Positions 8,762-16,849 of a stretch of 64,000 nucleotides of DNA are shown here, one piece after another; positions within the stretch are counted from its first letter, which is position 1, and each line of letters starts with the position of its first letter. The notes beneath the pieces are model-generated. The model did no database searches. It saw only the letters and a list, made by a program, of their open reading frames with translations, and was not told where the DNA came from. Source of the stretch: an uncultured Clostridia bacterium (GTDB lineage: Bacteria; Bacillota; Clostridia; Oscillospirales; Ruminococcaceae); contig CAMNNQ010000176.1 of assembly GCA_946545645.1 (NCBI GenBank), forward strand, positions 1 through 64,000, in the 5' to 3' direction. Position numbers and translations under genes: made by a program.

Positions 8762-9930
8762 CCAAAAACCTATATTTTGCTTAAGTATTGTTGCATGACA
8801 TCTTTGAGTCTCCACGCAAATCAAAGTCCGTTTTATTGTTTCCATTATTATTGCCTTCCTCTTACTTATTCTCATAAGGATGCATTTATATAGTAGATAT
8901 AACGAGAAATCAAAAAAACTTGCTCTTTCAATTTATCGTGAGATTCTTTTTATTGTTCAGCTCTGATACTTTGATTGAAATATTACAAATTATTACAGTT
9001 TTCAAATTACCCTTAAATCCGGTTACAAAAATCGCGAGTTCTGTATTTACTTATGATAGGTGTCGCACAGAATCTCAATCATCAAATCCAATTACATTTG
9101 CAGTACCCCGACTGTTGGAAATATCTCGGCACATTAAACATAATTCTTCTGTCCGTCTTGTTCAAGGCTACAAAGTTTTTCCTAAAAGCGTTGATCGCAC
9201 TGATTTTCACTTAAAAAAGTGCCGTCTTTTGTAGTGTCTTATGAAAGGTGGTTTTATCAGAAAGAATCTTTCAACATTCAGATCACCCTCAACTATGCCG
9301 GATATGCAGATTACACATTTTTATCGAGCCCGTCTTAGTGAAAACGCAGAAGATTATTACAAGTTTTCCGAAACCGCTTATAAAATCGGCTTCAAGTGTC
9401 CTTACTTATGAATGGCAGTTTCATATAAGTCGGATCATAAATATGCGAGGAGAATCCACAGGTCTTAACAATAAGCAGACAATCTCTCTGCTTATGTGTA
9501 ATATGCCCCGAATGAAGTCAGCATCCGATCGAGTGTTGTACAAGTAACCAAACTTGAAATAGGTAGGTTAACTAAAGCGGGTCTAAGTGTGCTTATTTAT
9601 GGAGGGACTTTTTTATCGCATAATATTTTTCTGCTCTCCCCCTCATCATCACAGCTGCATTGTGCAATTTCAAAATGAACAGGCTCTTAATATGATTGAA
9701 AATGTGCAAGCCTACAATCTTTTGAAAAGTGGTTCCGAAAAATGCGTTCAAATGTACTACCTTTTGGAAAGCCCCTTTATTGTCGCGGTAATGACCGCCA
9801 TTCGAGTATGACATCTGCCCCACAAGACCGCTGTCCCGCCAACAGATGTTAAGAGAGCAGATGTCCACAACAACCGTAATCAATTTAAGGAGATGATACA
9901 GGCGACCATATATATTATACATAACAATAA
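8762..9930. other. Gene-poor AT-rich stretch with decayed repeats
   Basis: No convincing gene. Two segments look related (about 8966-9056 and 9347-9411): both have attattacag/aagtttt, then a ...ttacttatga end. The second reads a 35-codon frame (9304-9411, ARLSENAEDYYKFSETAYK, stop TGA), probably the end of a decayed gene. The rest holds only short open frames with no ribosome binding sites. Confidence 0.5.
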
Positions 9931-9932
9931 TG

Positions 9933-10027
9933 TCGGAGCATACCGCCGCTGCTCCGATATAAGATAGAACGGAGATAGTCTCTGATGCTCGGCTCTGCTG
10001 CCAAGCCGTGTGCAGCTGATATCTCCG
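9933..10027 (+). other. Structured leader before the HTH gene
   Basis: Two perfect inverted repeats in tandem: TCGGAGCA / TGCTCCGA (9933-9957) and CGGAGATA / TATCTCCG (9970-10027). The second encloses a further small stem (GGCT / AGCC). They lie 58 bases before the start of the small HTH gene. This could be a regulatory leader or part of a replication or transfer region. Confidence 0.5.
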
Positions 10028-10084
10028 AAATGATCACCTAACACATTATGAACAAAAAAAACGAAACTGGAAAGGATGATGCAA

Positions 10085-10378
10085 ATGAAATTAACGCAAA
10101 AACAGGAACTCATCGCTCAGGTGACCGAGCTGCTCGAGAAGCTCATTGAGGTCGAGAGCGTCAATGATACACCTAAACCCGATGCTATTGCGGACAAGCC
10201 GCTGGAGATGCTGACGGTCAAGGAGTGCGCCGCTCTTGTGGACGGCTTGTCGGAGAATACCGTCCGACAGCTTTGTGCGCAGGACAAGGTCGCCCATGTG
10301 CGGGCGGGCGCAGGGCGCAACGGGAAGATTCTTGTGAGCAAAATGTCGCTGCTCAAATATCTCGGCATAGCCGGCTGA
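10085..10378 (+). CDS. Small HTH/excisionase-type DNA-binding protein
   Basis: About 97 residues. The C-terminal part (LTVKECAALVDGLSENTVRQLC ... KILVSKMSLLKYL, split here by a short loop) fits the helix-turn-helix fold of excisionase and MerR-like proteins. The first 40 residues look like a coiled coil. ATG at 10085 is preferred because GGAAAGG ends nine bases before it; the in-frame ATGs at 10076 and 10079 are too close. It is the first plus-strand gene of the element's backbone, ahead of the mobilisation genes. It may control excision or mobilisation. Confidence 0.7.
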   Translation: MKLTQKQELIAQVTELLEKLIEVESVNDTPKPDAIADKPLEMLTVKECAALVDGLSENTVRQLCAQDKVAHVRAGAGRNGKILVSKMSLLKYLGIAG

Positions 10379-10458
10379 ATGCAAATTGCCGCAGCCCTAT
10401 ACGGGCGGCCAAAAATATGTTATTTGTATTATGTTTTTTTCTAAGAATAGCAAGTACA

Positions 10459-10515
10459 GATAGTCCCGGCAGATTACCGGGACTATCACCCAAATATGAA
10501 AATCTTTCATATTTG
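10459..10515. other. Candidate origin of transfer (oriT)
   Basis: Two perfect 11-bp inverted repeats lie side by side directly upstream of mobC and the relaxase: GATAGTCCCGG / CCGGGACTATC (7-base loop) and CAAATATGAAA / TTTCATATTTG (3-base loop). Their position and paired symmetry are typical of oriT. No nick site was recognised. Confidence 0.5.
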
Positions 10516-10585
10516 CGCCGTTTAGCGGTTGAGCAACGCTACACGACGGTTCGCTATAAACGAGCCGAAATTTCAAAACATAATA

Positions 10586-10945
10586 GTGAAAGGGTTGATA
10601 ATTATAGCAAGAAAAAATCCTGATCTCCGCCGCAAGGAGATCGTCTATTCTGCGCAGGAGTGGAACGAGATAGAGAAGAAGGCTGCGGAGTGTCATCTGA
10701 AAACTTCGACGTATATCCGCTGCAAGTCCCTGTCGGGGGATATCTATGTTTACGATATGAAAGAGATCGCGCCCTTGCTGAACGGGCTGCGCATTATTTC
10801 CAAGAACATCAATCAGATAGCGAAGAAAGCGAACGAGACGAACAATCTGTATGCCGATGATATTGATAAACTGCGAGAGGAGATCGGTGCCGTATCCCTT
10901 ACTGTAAATCAGTGGCTGTCCACGCTCACGTCAAGCAAAGTTTGA
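10586..10945 (+). CDS. mobC: MobC-like mobilisation accessory protein
   Basis: Resembles the MobC family, which helps the relaxase open oriT DNA. Visible features are a short basic N-terminal region (RKNPDLRRKEIVYSAQEW), an arm-helix-helix pattern, and the family's conserved block LNGLRIISKNINQIAKKANE at about residues 68-87. The start is uncertain: GTG 10586 or TTG 10595 are possible. The frame extends to a TTG at 10529, but that would run into the inverted repeats. The 3' end overlaps the relaxase start by about 34 bases. Confidence 0.8.
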   Translation: MKGLIIIARKNPDLRRKEIVYSAQEWNEIEKKAAECHLKTSTYIRCKSLSGDIYVYDMKEIAPLLNGLRIISKNINQIAKKANETNNLYADDIDKLREEIGAVSLTVNQWLSTLTSSKV

Positions 10946-12339
10946 GGTATATATTAAACCCAGACAAGACCGAGGACAGGCTGCTGACGTCCTCTATAAA
11001 CTGCATGACCGAACCCGAGTTCGCCTACACCGCTATGTCGGCGGTTTACGATCAGTATGCTAAAGACCGCTTCGACAGCCCTTCGCCAAATTCGGGGAAA
11101 GGGACTGTCAAGGCGATCCATTACATAATGAGCTTTGCCGATTCGGAGAATGTCACGCCCGAACTCGCCCACAAGATAGGTAAGGCGCTCGTCAGGAAAA
11201 TGTTTGGCGACGATGCAGTGGCGGTTATCGCTACGCACGTCAACGCAGAGCATATCCACAACCATATCCTCGTGTGTTCTTACTCGCTGTCGGGGCAGAA
11301 GTTTTACGACAACAAAGCGACTGTCCGCAAAATGCGCGAGACCACAAACGGGGTATGCCGTGCTTATGGTATCACTCCTGCGCTCAACTTTGAGAACGAG
11401 GGGCGCTCTATGAACTATTCGGAATGGCAGCACAGGAGGAACGGTACTTCGTGGAAAGAGCAGATCAGACAAGAAATCGACAGGCTGATACCTACGGTGA
11501 ATGATCTTGATGATCTGCTGTCCGAGCTTGAACGGCGGGGCTACACGATCAAGAGAGATAAGTATCTGTATATCAAAGCCCCCAGGCAGAAGCGCTCTGT
11601 AAGCTTGTGGAAGCTCGGTGAGGACTATACCGAATACAGTCTTAATGCTCGGATAATTTGGAGAGCGGTGGGTAACGGGAATAGTGAACTCCGTTTCACG
11701 AACAGCGAGATCGAGCGAGCACATCTTGGCATCATATCCAAGGTCAGAATTCTTGCTGCGGAGAACAAAAAAGTTCCTCGCAGGGCGGATAATAACGCTC
11801 CGTACTCGGTGAAAAATGATCTGGATGTTTTCTGCCTATCCGCACAGCTCACGGTTATTAACCGTGACCGCATTCATTCGATTGGAGATCTTGAGGGCAG
11901 AATCAAAAAAATCTCCGCTGAATATTCAGCTATGCAGGAACAGCTTGCGCAGGAACTTCTTGAACAGGAAAAGCTACAGACGCTGATAGAACAGTGCGAG
12001 TATTATTTTGCCAACCGTGACAATTACGATATGACAGCCGAAGATATTAATCGTCTGGAGATCATTAAAAACATTATTCGAGAATATAATATTTCTTCGC
12101 CGCAGGATTTAATCGGACTGCGATTTCGTAATAATGATCTGTTAAAAAACATCACTGACACTAAAGATATGCTGTCGCAGAGAAAGAATAAGCTGGTGCG
12201 GTATGTGGATATTCGTGATACTTACAATAGAATTTCTCACGGAGATTATATTTCAAACCTTGTCGAGGAAGAAAAAAGCCGCAGGGAACAAGAAAAGCAA
12301 AAAGAAAACAACAAACCTAAAAAACGGAAAGGAAGATGA
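10912..12339 (+). CDS. Relaxase / mobilisation nuclease
   Basis: Relaxase of the MobA/VirD2-like group, which nicks oriT and stays bound to the transferred strand. The metal-binding histidine triad is seen in HVNAEHIHNHILVC at about residues 108-121, and the N-terminal motif region has YILNPDKTEDRLLTSSINC. A second domain and a long coiled coil (about 330-475) follow, with a Lys-rich end. The start is a GTG within mobC, overlapping its 3' end, so the two are coupled. The N terminus is rather short for the family, so an upstream start through a frameshift cannot be excluded. Confidence 0.88.
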   Translation: MAVHAHVKQSLRYILNPDKTEDRLLTSSINCMTEPEFAYTAMSAVYDQYAKDRFDSPSPNSGKGTVKAIHYIMSFADSENVTPELAHKIGKALVRKMFGDDAVAVIATHVNAEHIHNHILVCSYSLSGQKFYDNKATVRKMRETTNGVCRAYGITPALNFENEGRSMNYSEWQHRRNGTSWKEQIRQEIDRLIPTVNDLDDLLSELERRGYTIKRDKYLYIKAPRQKRSVSLWKLGEDYTEYSLNARIIWRAVGNGNSELRFTNSEIERAHLGIISKVRILAAENKKVPRRADNNAPYSVKNDLDVFCLSAQLTVINRDRIHSIGDLEGRIKKISAEYSAMQEQLAQELLEQEKLQTLIEQCEYYFANRDNYDMTAEDINRLEIIKNIIREYNISSPQDLIGLRFRNNDLLKNITDTKDMLSQRKNKLVRYVDIRDTYNRISHGDYISNLVEEEKSRREQEKQKENNKPKKRKGR

Positions 12340-12344
12340 TTTGA

Positions 12345-12692
12345 ATGGGAAGAAAGGCTAATATTGACAACTTGATCAGGGACGCAAAGAGGGCTGACGA
12401 GCGAATCGCAGATATCGAGAAAATGCTCAAAACAGCAAAGGATGATTCTGCAAGTGCTTGGGATAAGGTCGCTGTGCGAAAAAATGAATTGGAGCAGGAG
12501 AACAATAACGGTCTCGCAAAAGAAATCAAAGCCGTGTTCGGGGATGATATTTCTGCTGCGGAGCTGAAAAGACAGCTGGAGGAGCTTTTGCTTATTGACG
12601 AGGTGAGGGAGTATATTGAGTCGGAGAGGTGGAAGCGCAAGGCGGATGATTATAATAACGCAGATGCGGCTGATGATAATATAAGCTGCTAA
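12345..12692 (+). CDS. Coiled-coil protein behind the relaxase
   Basis: A charged, helical 115-residue protein that begins five bases after the relaxase stop, with AAGGAAG ten bases before the ATG. Residues 5-55 are predicted coiled coil (heptad-like Leu/Ile/Ala). The C-terminal part is acidic. It resembles in style the small DUF3847/DUF4315-type proteins of mobile elements, but I cannot assign a family. It is probably part of the mobilisation operon. Confidence 0.6.
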   Translation: MGRKANIDNLIRDAKRADERIADIEKMLKTAKDDSASAWDKVAVRKNELEQENNNGLAKEIKAVFGDDISAAELKRQLEELLLIDEVREYIESERWKRKADDYNNADAADDNISC

Positions 12693-12823
12693 GCAACGGT
12701 ATAATATGTGGTATAAAACGGCATATCTTCTTAAAACTTCACATAACTTCTATTGACTTTAAAGCGTGAAAGCATTATAATATAAAAAAGAGATATGCCG
12801 TGATATACCTAAGGAGGTCTATT

Positions 12824-14014
12824 ATGGCAAATATAACCAAACGTGGCAAAACATATTCTATCCGTGTATCCTGTGGGTACGACAGCAAAGGCAAGCAGGT
12901 CATCCAGTCTATGACATGGAAACCCGAGCCGAACATGACTGCAAGGCAGATCGAAAAAGAGTTGAACCGACAGGCGGTGATGTTCGAGGAAGCCTGCAAC
13001 AGAGGATATCAGAGCAGGGCGGTCAAGTTTGAGGTGTTCGCTGAGGAATGGTTTGAAAGCTATGCGAAACCCAACCTCAGAAATACTACATACGAGAGAA
13101 TGCTCCAGCTGCGAGGCAGGGCATATGCCGCTATCGGTCATCTGAGAATGGACAAGATCACTCCCAGACAGATACAGGCTTTCGTGAACACCTTGTCTAA
13201 GGACGGAGCAAACGAGCGCACAGGCAAGCCCCTTGCGCCGAAAACTATCCGCCACAATCTCAGCTTCATCAGCGATGTGTTCAGCTATGCTGTCAAGATG
13301 GGCGTAGTGAGCGATAATCCGTGTTCAAAGGTGACGATACCCAAATCGCAGCCCACGGAGAAGAAAATCTATACTTTGGAGGAGGTTGAAAAGTTTTTGA
13401 CCCTGCTGAATGACGAGCCGCTGAAATACCGCACATTCTTCAACATTATGATTTACAGCGGATTCAGGCGGGGCGAGATGCTGGCGCTTGAATGGAAAGA
13501 TGTGGATTTTGAAAACAACGTCATAAGTATCCGCAGGACGAGTAATTACACTGCCAAGCAGGGAGTATATACCGATACGACCAAAACCAGGCGCTCGCAG
13601 CGTTCGCTGAAATTCCCTCATGAGATCATAGATATGCTCAAAGAGTATAAGGAAGAGCAGGACGCGCAGGTTTTGAAGTACGGTGACAAATGGATCGAGA
13701 CCGACAGGCTCTACACAAAGTGGAACGGTGCTCCTATGCAGAACGGCACACCCTACTTCTGGCTCGGAGAGTTCTGTGAGAAGCACGATCTTCCGTTTTA
13801 CGGTCTGCACAGTTTCAGGCACCTGTTCTGTTCAATGCTCGTGAACAACGGCGTTGATATTGCAACGGTTTCGGGCGCTATGGGACATTCCTGCATCAGT
13901 ACAACGAGCAACGTGTACTGTCATATGATCGGTGACGCGCAGGCAAAGGTTTCCAAGGCGGTTTCAGATTTTCTTAATTTCCGCAAGAAGAAAGATCAGA
14001 AAAGCCCTGCATAA
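12824..14014 (+). CDS. Tyrosine integrase of the element
   Basis: A 396-residue site-specific recombinase. The N-terminal arm-binding domain (MANITKRGKTYSIRVSCGYD) resembles AP2-like integrase domains. A SAM-like core-binding domain follows at about 65-160. The catalytic domain shows Arg in IYSGFRRGEML, HSFRH (HxxR), MGHS and the nucleophile in TTSNVYCHMI. ATG 12824 follows an ideal AAGGAGGT by five bases. The gene ends about 100 bases from the tRNA-Glu attachment site, so it almost certainly catalysed the insertion bounded by 1941 and 14139. Confidence 0.95.
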   Translation: MANITKRGKTYSIRVSCGYDSKGKQVIQSMTWKPEPNMTARQIEKELNRQAVMFEEACNRGYQSRAVKFEVFAEEWFESYAKPNLRNTTYERMLQLRGRAYAAIGHLRMDKITPRQIQAFVNTLSKDGANERTGKPLAPKTIRHNLSFISDVFSYAVKMGVVSDNPCSKVTIPKSQPTEKKIYTLEEVEKFLTLLNDEPLKYRTFFNIMIYSGFRRGEMLALEWKDVDFENNVISIRRTSNYTAKQGVYTDTTKTRRSQRSLKFPHEIIDMLKEYKEEQDAQVLKYGDKWIETDRLYTKWNGAPMQNGTPYFWLGEFCEKHDLPFYGLHSFRHLFCSMLVNNGVDIATVSGAMGHSCISTTSNVYCHMIGDAQAKVSKAVSDFLNFRKKKDQKSPA

Positions 14015-14071
14015 AGTTGTTCATTATTATAATGAACAAGCAAAGAACAAAAGGATTTTCAGGCAAAACAA

Positions 14072-14111
14072 AAAGCTCCAAAACCGCGCATCTGCGCGGT
14101 CTCAGAGCTTT
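14072..14111 (-). terminator. Terminator after tRNA-Glu (and integrase)
   Basis: Nested stems AAAGCTC ... GAGCTTT around ACCGCGCA-TC-TGCGCGGT. On the minus strand a T-rich tract (TTTTTGTTTT) follows, ending the tRNA transcript. It may also stop integrase transcription. Confidence 0.8.
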
Positions 14112-14116
14112 GCGTT

Positions 14117-14139
14117 TGGTGACCCGTACGGGAATTGAA
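14117..14139. repeat. Right attachment-site copy inside tRNA-Glu
   Basis: Identical over 23 bases to 1941-1963; it is the T-arm to CCA end of the functional tRNA-Glu, so integration preserved the tRNA. Confidence 0.9.
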
Positions 14140-14191
14140 CCCATGATTCCGCCGTGAAAGGGCGGTGTCTTAACCTCTTGACCAACGGGCC
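14117..14191 (-). tRNA. tRNA-Glu (anticodon TTC)
   Basis: A 75-base cloverleaf with encoded CCA. Acceptor GGCCCGT pairs with ACGGGTC. The anticodon stem is CCGCC / GGCGG around CTTTCAC with anticodon TTC, and the T-loop is TTCAATT. Its 3' end is the integration target. Confidence 0.96.
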
Positions 14192-14210
14192 GAAGAATGG
14201 GAACAGCAAT

Positions 14211-14287
14211 TGGTGGCGGTAACTGGATTTGAACCGGTGACACCCTGGGTATGAACCAAGTGCTCTAGCCAACTGAGCTATACCGCC
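14211..14287 (-). tRNA. tRNA-Met, elongator (anticodon CAT)
   Basis: A 77-base cloverleaf with encoded CCA. Acceptor GGCGGTA pairs with TACCGCC. The anticodon loop TTCATAC gives CAT and matches elongator tRNA-Met rather than tRNA-Ile2. It lies 19 bases upstream of tRNA-Glu on the same transcript. Confidence 0.95.
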
Positions 14288-14314
14288 ATATGCTGTTCCC
14301 ATAGCGACTATATT

Positions 14315-14343
14315 ATTATACACTATACGTTTCGGTTTGTCAA
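14315..14343 (-). promoter_or_regulatory. Promoter of tRNA-Met/tRNA-Glu
   Basis: Minus-strand TTGACA, 17 bases, TATAAT, ending 27 bases before tRNA-Met. Confidence 0.85.
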
Positions 14344-14479
14344 GCCTTTTTTTAAAAAAATCATTATAACACCCTCTTTTTTTGTTTTTTCTGAGCCGGA
14401 TCCTGCCTGATTTTGTGCAAAATGACCTTGCCCGACTCTTTGTGGACCCCGATTTCTACACACCATTTGCTTTATTATA

Positions 14480-14508
14480 TTGACACAGGATTAAATTTGT
14501 ATTATAAT
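14480..14508 (+). promoter_or_regulatory. Promoter of the ABC exporter operon
   Basis: TTGACA, 17 bases, TATAAT, about 92 bases before the ABC ATPase start. The rest of 14344-14600 shows no gene. Confidence 0.8.
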
Positions 14509-14600
14509 TTAATCAGTGCTTTCCGGCATCTTTGTCTCACACAGACATCCGGATCCTGAGGCAGCACTATATTATAGGGGAAACTTGAAAGGAGACAGTA

Positions 14601-15350
14601 ATGAGTACTGAGACACAAAACATTAACGTTCTCGAAGTACGCGGGCTTTCAAAGCAGTACAAAAAGGGCGTTTACGCATCGCAGGGCGTTACATTCAACG
14701 TCCGCAAAGGCGAGATATTCGCGCTCATCGGCCCTAACGGTGCCGGCAAAACAACAACTATCCGTATGATCTCTACCCTGCTCAAAGCAACAGAGGGCGA
14801 TGCTATCGTTGACGGGCACAGCATCCTTACCGAGCCCGAAAAGGTGCGCCGTGCTATAACCTACCTTCCCGATGAGGCCGGTGCCTACAAAACTATGACA
14901 GGCAAAGCCTACCTGGAGTTCATGGCCGGTATCTATGCCGACAACGCTCAGCAGGTCAAGGAATTTGTCGCACGGGGAGCAGAGATCAGTGAGCTCGGTG
15001 AAAGACTGAAGGATAAGATCGGCAGCTATTCAAGAGGTATGATCCGTAAGCTGCTGCTGGCCAGAGCTATGATGCCGAAGCCCGCCCTCGCTATACTCGA
15101 TGAGCCTACATCCGGTCTTGACATAATCAACGCTCTTGAGATCAGACGAATGATAAAATCTCTTGCCGAAAAAGGCATGAGCTTCCTCCTCTCCTCGCAT
15201 AATATGCTGGAGATCGAGTTCGTTTCCGACAGAGTCGGCATCATCGCCAAAGGGCATCTTCTCGAGGTCGGGACACCTCAGGAGCTCAAGGAGAAATATA
15301 ATACCAAGAACCTTGAAGAAGTATTTGAACAGGTGGTGATGTCAAAATGA
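14601..15350 (+). CDS. ABC transporter ATP-binding protein (NatA type)
   Basis: ATPase subunit of an ABC-2 type exporter; it powers the permease encoded next. Walker A GPNGAGKT is at residues 44-51, the signature is the variant YSRGM at about 143-147, and Walker B LAILDE with the D-loop SGLD is at about 163-174. The switch His sits in SSHNML. The 249-residue length is normal. ATG follows GAAAGGAGAC. The stop overlaps the permease start by four bases (ATGA). Similar pairs export sodium ions or drugs; the substrate is not evident. Confidence 0.92.
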   Translation: MSTETQNINVLEVRGLSKQYKKGVYASQGVTFNVRKGEIFALIGPNGAGKTTTIRMISTLLKATEGDAIVDGHSILTEPEKVRRAITYLPDEAGAYKTMTGKAYLEFMAGIYADNAQQVKEFVARGAEISELGERLKDKIGSYSRGMIRKLLLARAMMPKPALAILDEPTSGLDIINALEIRRMIKSLAEKGMSFLLSSHNMLEIEFVSDRVGIIAKGHLLEVGTPQELKEKYNTKNLEEVFEQVVMSK

Positions 15351-16681
15351 AATTCACACATCTCTTCAAAAAGGAAATCAAGGAAATGATCACTCCTCAG
15401 ATGATCGCTATCCTTGTAATGATCTATCTTGGCTTTACCCTTATGGGCAACGTTATGAAGAAGCAGGTCGATGAGATAGCCAAAGACAGCTCCAAGATCG
15501 TTATCTGCGACCAGGATCAGACAGATTTCACCGGCGCGATCATCGAGCTTATGAAAACGCCTGTCAACGGCGAAGCCAACGATGTCAAGAGCGTTACATT
15601 TGAATCAGATGACTATCCCAAGGAGCTCGACCGGATCGGTGAAAAATGCGTTATCATCATCCCCAAGGGATTTACCGACCAGGTCAACCAGCACAAAGTC
15701 GCTGATCTCATCTATGTCAATAAGATGACCTCCCTCTCGACCCTCAGCAATGCCTCGGTAGGCTCGGATAATGCAAAGGGTATCATCCGAACCGCAGTCG
15801 TCTCCAAGCTCTATAAGGAAAAGCTGGCTGCCAATCAGCTCACTGCTGATGAGATCAAACAGCTCGAACTGCCTATCGAGATAAAGGAAAAGACTGTCGT
15901 CTCCGACAAGACCGCAGATATCGAATCCTCCGTCGTCGCCAAACTCAAGCAGATGGAGACTATGTTCTTCCCGATCATCGTTTTCCTGCTCATTATGTAC
16001 TCCTCTCAGATGGTGCTCAATGCCGTCTCGACTGAAAAGATCGACAAGACTCTGGAAACTCTGCTTTCTGCCCCTGTTTCCCGTCTTGCTGTGCTCAGTT
16101 CCAAGATGCTGGCTGCCGGTGTTATCTCCGCCATCTATGCTGTCGTAATGATGTTCGGCATGAACAATATGATGAATTCCCTCCCCATGGGCGATACCAA
16201 CCAGTATAAGGAAAGCATCGAAGCCCTCGGCCTTACCCTCTCTGCCGGACAGTATATCCTTATAGGCCTGCAGATGTTCGTAAGTATCCTTATCGCGCTC
16301 TCCGTTTCGCTGGTCCTCGGCGTTCTTGCCAAGGATGCGAAATCCGGCCAGTCGCTGCTCCTGCCGATACAGCTTCTCTCAATGGTGCCCTATATGCTCT
16401 CTATGATGATGGACATCAAGCAGCTCTCCCCTGTTATCAGATATGTGATCTACGCTATTCCTTTCACTCACACCTTCATGGCAGGCGAGAATCTTATGTT
16501 CAATAACACCTCCCTATATGTCGGAGGACTCATCTACCAGCTCATACTTCTTGCCTTCTGCATGAGCTTCGCTATCAGAGTATTCACCAGCGACCGTATC
16601 TTTACTATGACTCTCGGCGGAAAGAAAAAACGTTCCGGCGGGCTCTTCGGAAAGAAAAAAGCTGAACATAACGAAGAATAA
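15347..16681 (+). CDS. ABC-2 type permease (NatB-like)
   Basis: A 444-residue membrane partner of the preceding ATPase. It has one N-terminal transmembrane helix (about 18-38), a large external domain (about 40-200), then five or so helices from about 205 onward, ending in a basic tail. This one-plus-five layout with a big first loop is typical of NatB/ABC2_membrane_3 permeases. Translation is coupled to the ATPase by a 4-bp overlap. A hairpin terminator follows at 16724. Confidence 0.9.
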   Translation: MKFTHLFKKEIKEMITPQMIAILVMIYLGFTLMGNVMKKQVDEIAKDSSKIVICDQDQTDFTGAIIELMKTPVNGEANDVKSVTFESDDYPKELDRIGEKCVIIIPKGFTDQVNQHKVADLIYVNKMTSLSTLSNASVGSDNAKGIIRTAVVSKLYKEKLAANQLTADEIKQLELPIEIKEKTVVSDKTADIESSVVAKLKQMETMFFPIIVFLLIMYSSQMVLNAVSTEKIDKTLETLLSAPVSRLAVLSSKMLAAGVISAIYAVVMMFGMNNMMNSLPMGDTNQYKESIEALGLTLSAGQYILIGLQMFVSILIALSVSLVLGVLAKDAKSGQSLLLPIQLLSMVPYMLSMMMDIKQLSPVIRYVIYAIPFTHTFMAGENLMFNNTSLYVGGLIYQLILLAFCMSFAIRVFTSDRIFTMTLGGKKKRSGGLFGKKKAEHNEE

Positions 16682-16723
16682 GCTCTGACACGCAAAAACA
16701 CCAACAGAATATCATATCAATTC

Positions 16724-16754
16724 ATCGCCGCGCTGCTGTTTGCAGTGCGGCGAT
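16724..16754 (+). terminator. Hairpin after the ABC permease
   Basis: ATCGCCGC(G/A)CTGC-type inverted repeat with GCGGCGAT at the far side; no strong T-run. Confidence 0.55.
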
Positions 16755-16779
16755 CTTCTGTATCAGCTTCCTATAACAG

Positions 16780-16809
16780 AAAAGGGAGACCCGCACAGGT
16801 CTCCCTTTT
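16780..16809. terminator. Bidirectional terminator
   Basis: Perfect AAAAGGGAGACC / GGTCTCCCTTTT with a 6-base loop. It sits between the convergent ABC operon and glgP and can stop both. Confidence 0.85.
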
Positions 16810-16849
16810 GTTTTCATTTTTCTCTGTTTCAGCGCCAGGACTGAAAGGC

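Larger units (their letters stand above)
1941..14139. mobile_element. Integrative mobilisable element at tRNA-Glu
   Basis: The element is bounded by 23-bp direct repeats of the tRNA-Glu 3' end. It carries a tyrosine integrase next to the tRNA-side repeat, a relaxase, MobC, a small HTH protein and a candidate oriT. Cargo is an AT-rich minus-strand set: XamI-like restriction-modification, a HEPN-motif protein, GIY-YIG/DUF4357 and a two-TM protein. No mating-pair formation genes are visible, so transfer would depend on a helper. The cargo is clearly more AT-rich than the flanking core genes, which supports foreign origin. Confidence 0.88.

Noticed and set aside
8920..9547. Two plus-strand frames of about 100 codons
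   Set aside because: No ribosome sites, no family likeness, and they overlap degenerate repeats in other frames.
10954..11724. 256-codon minus-strand frame
   Set aside because: Antisense to the relaxase, whose histidine triad is clear.
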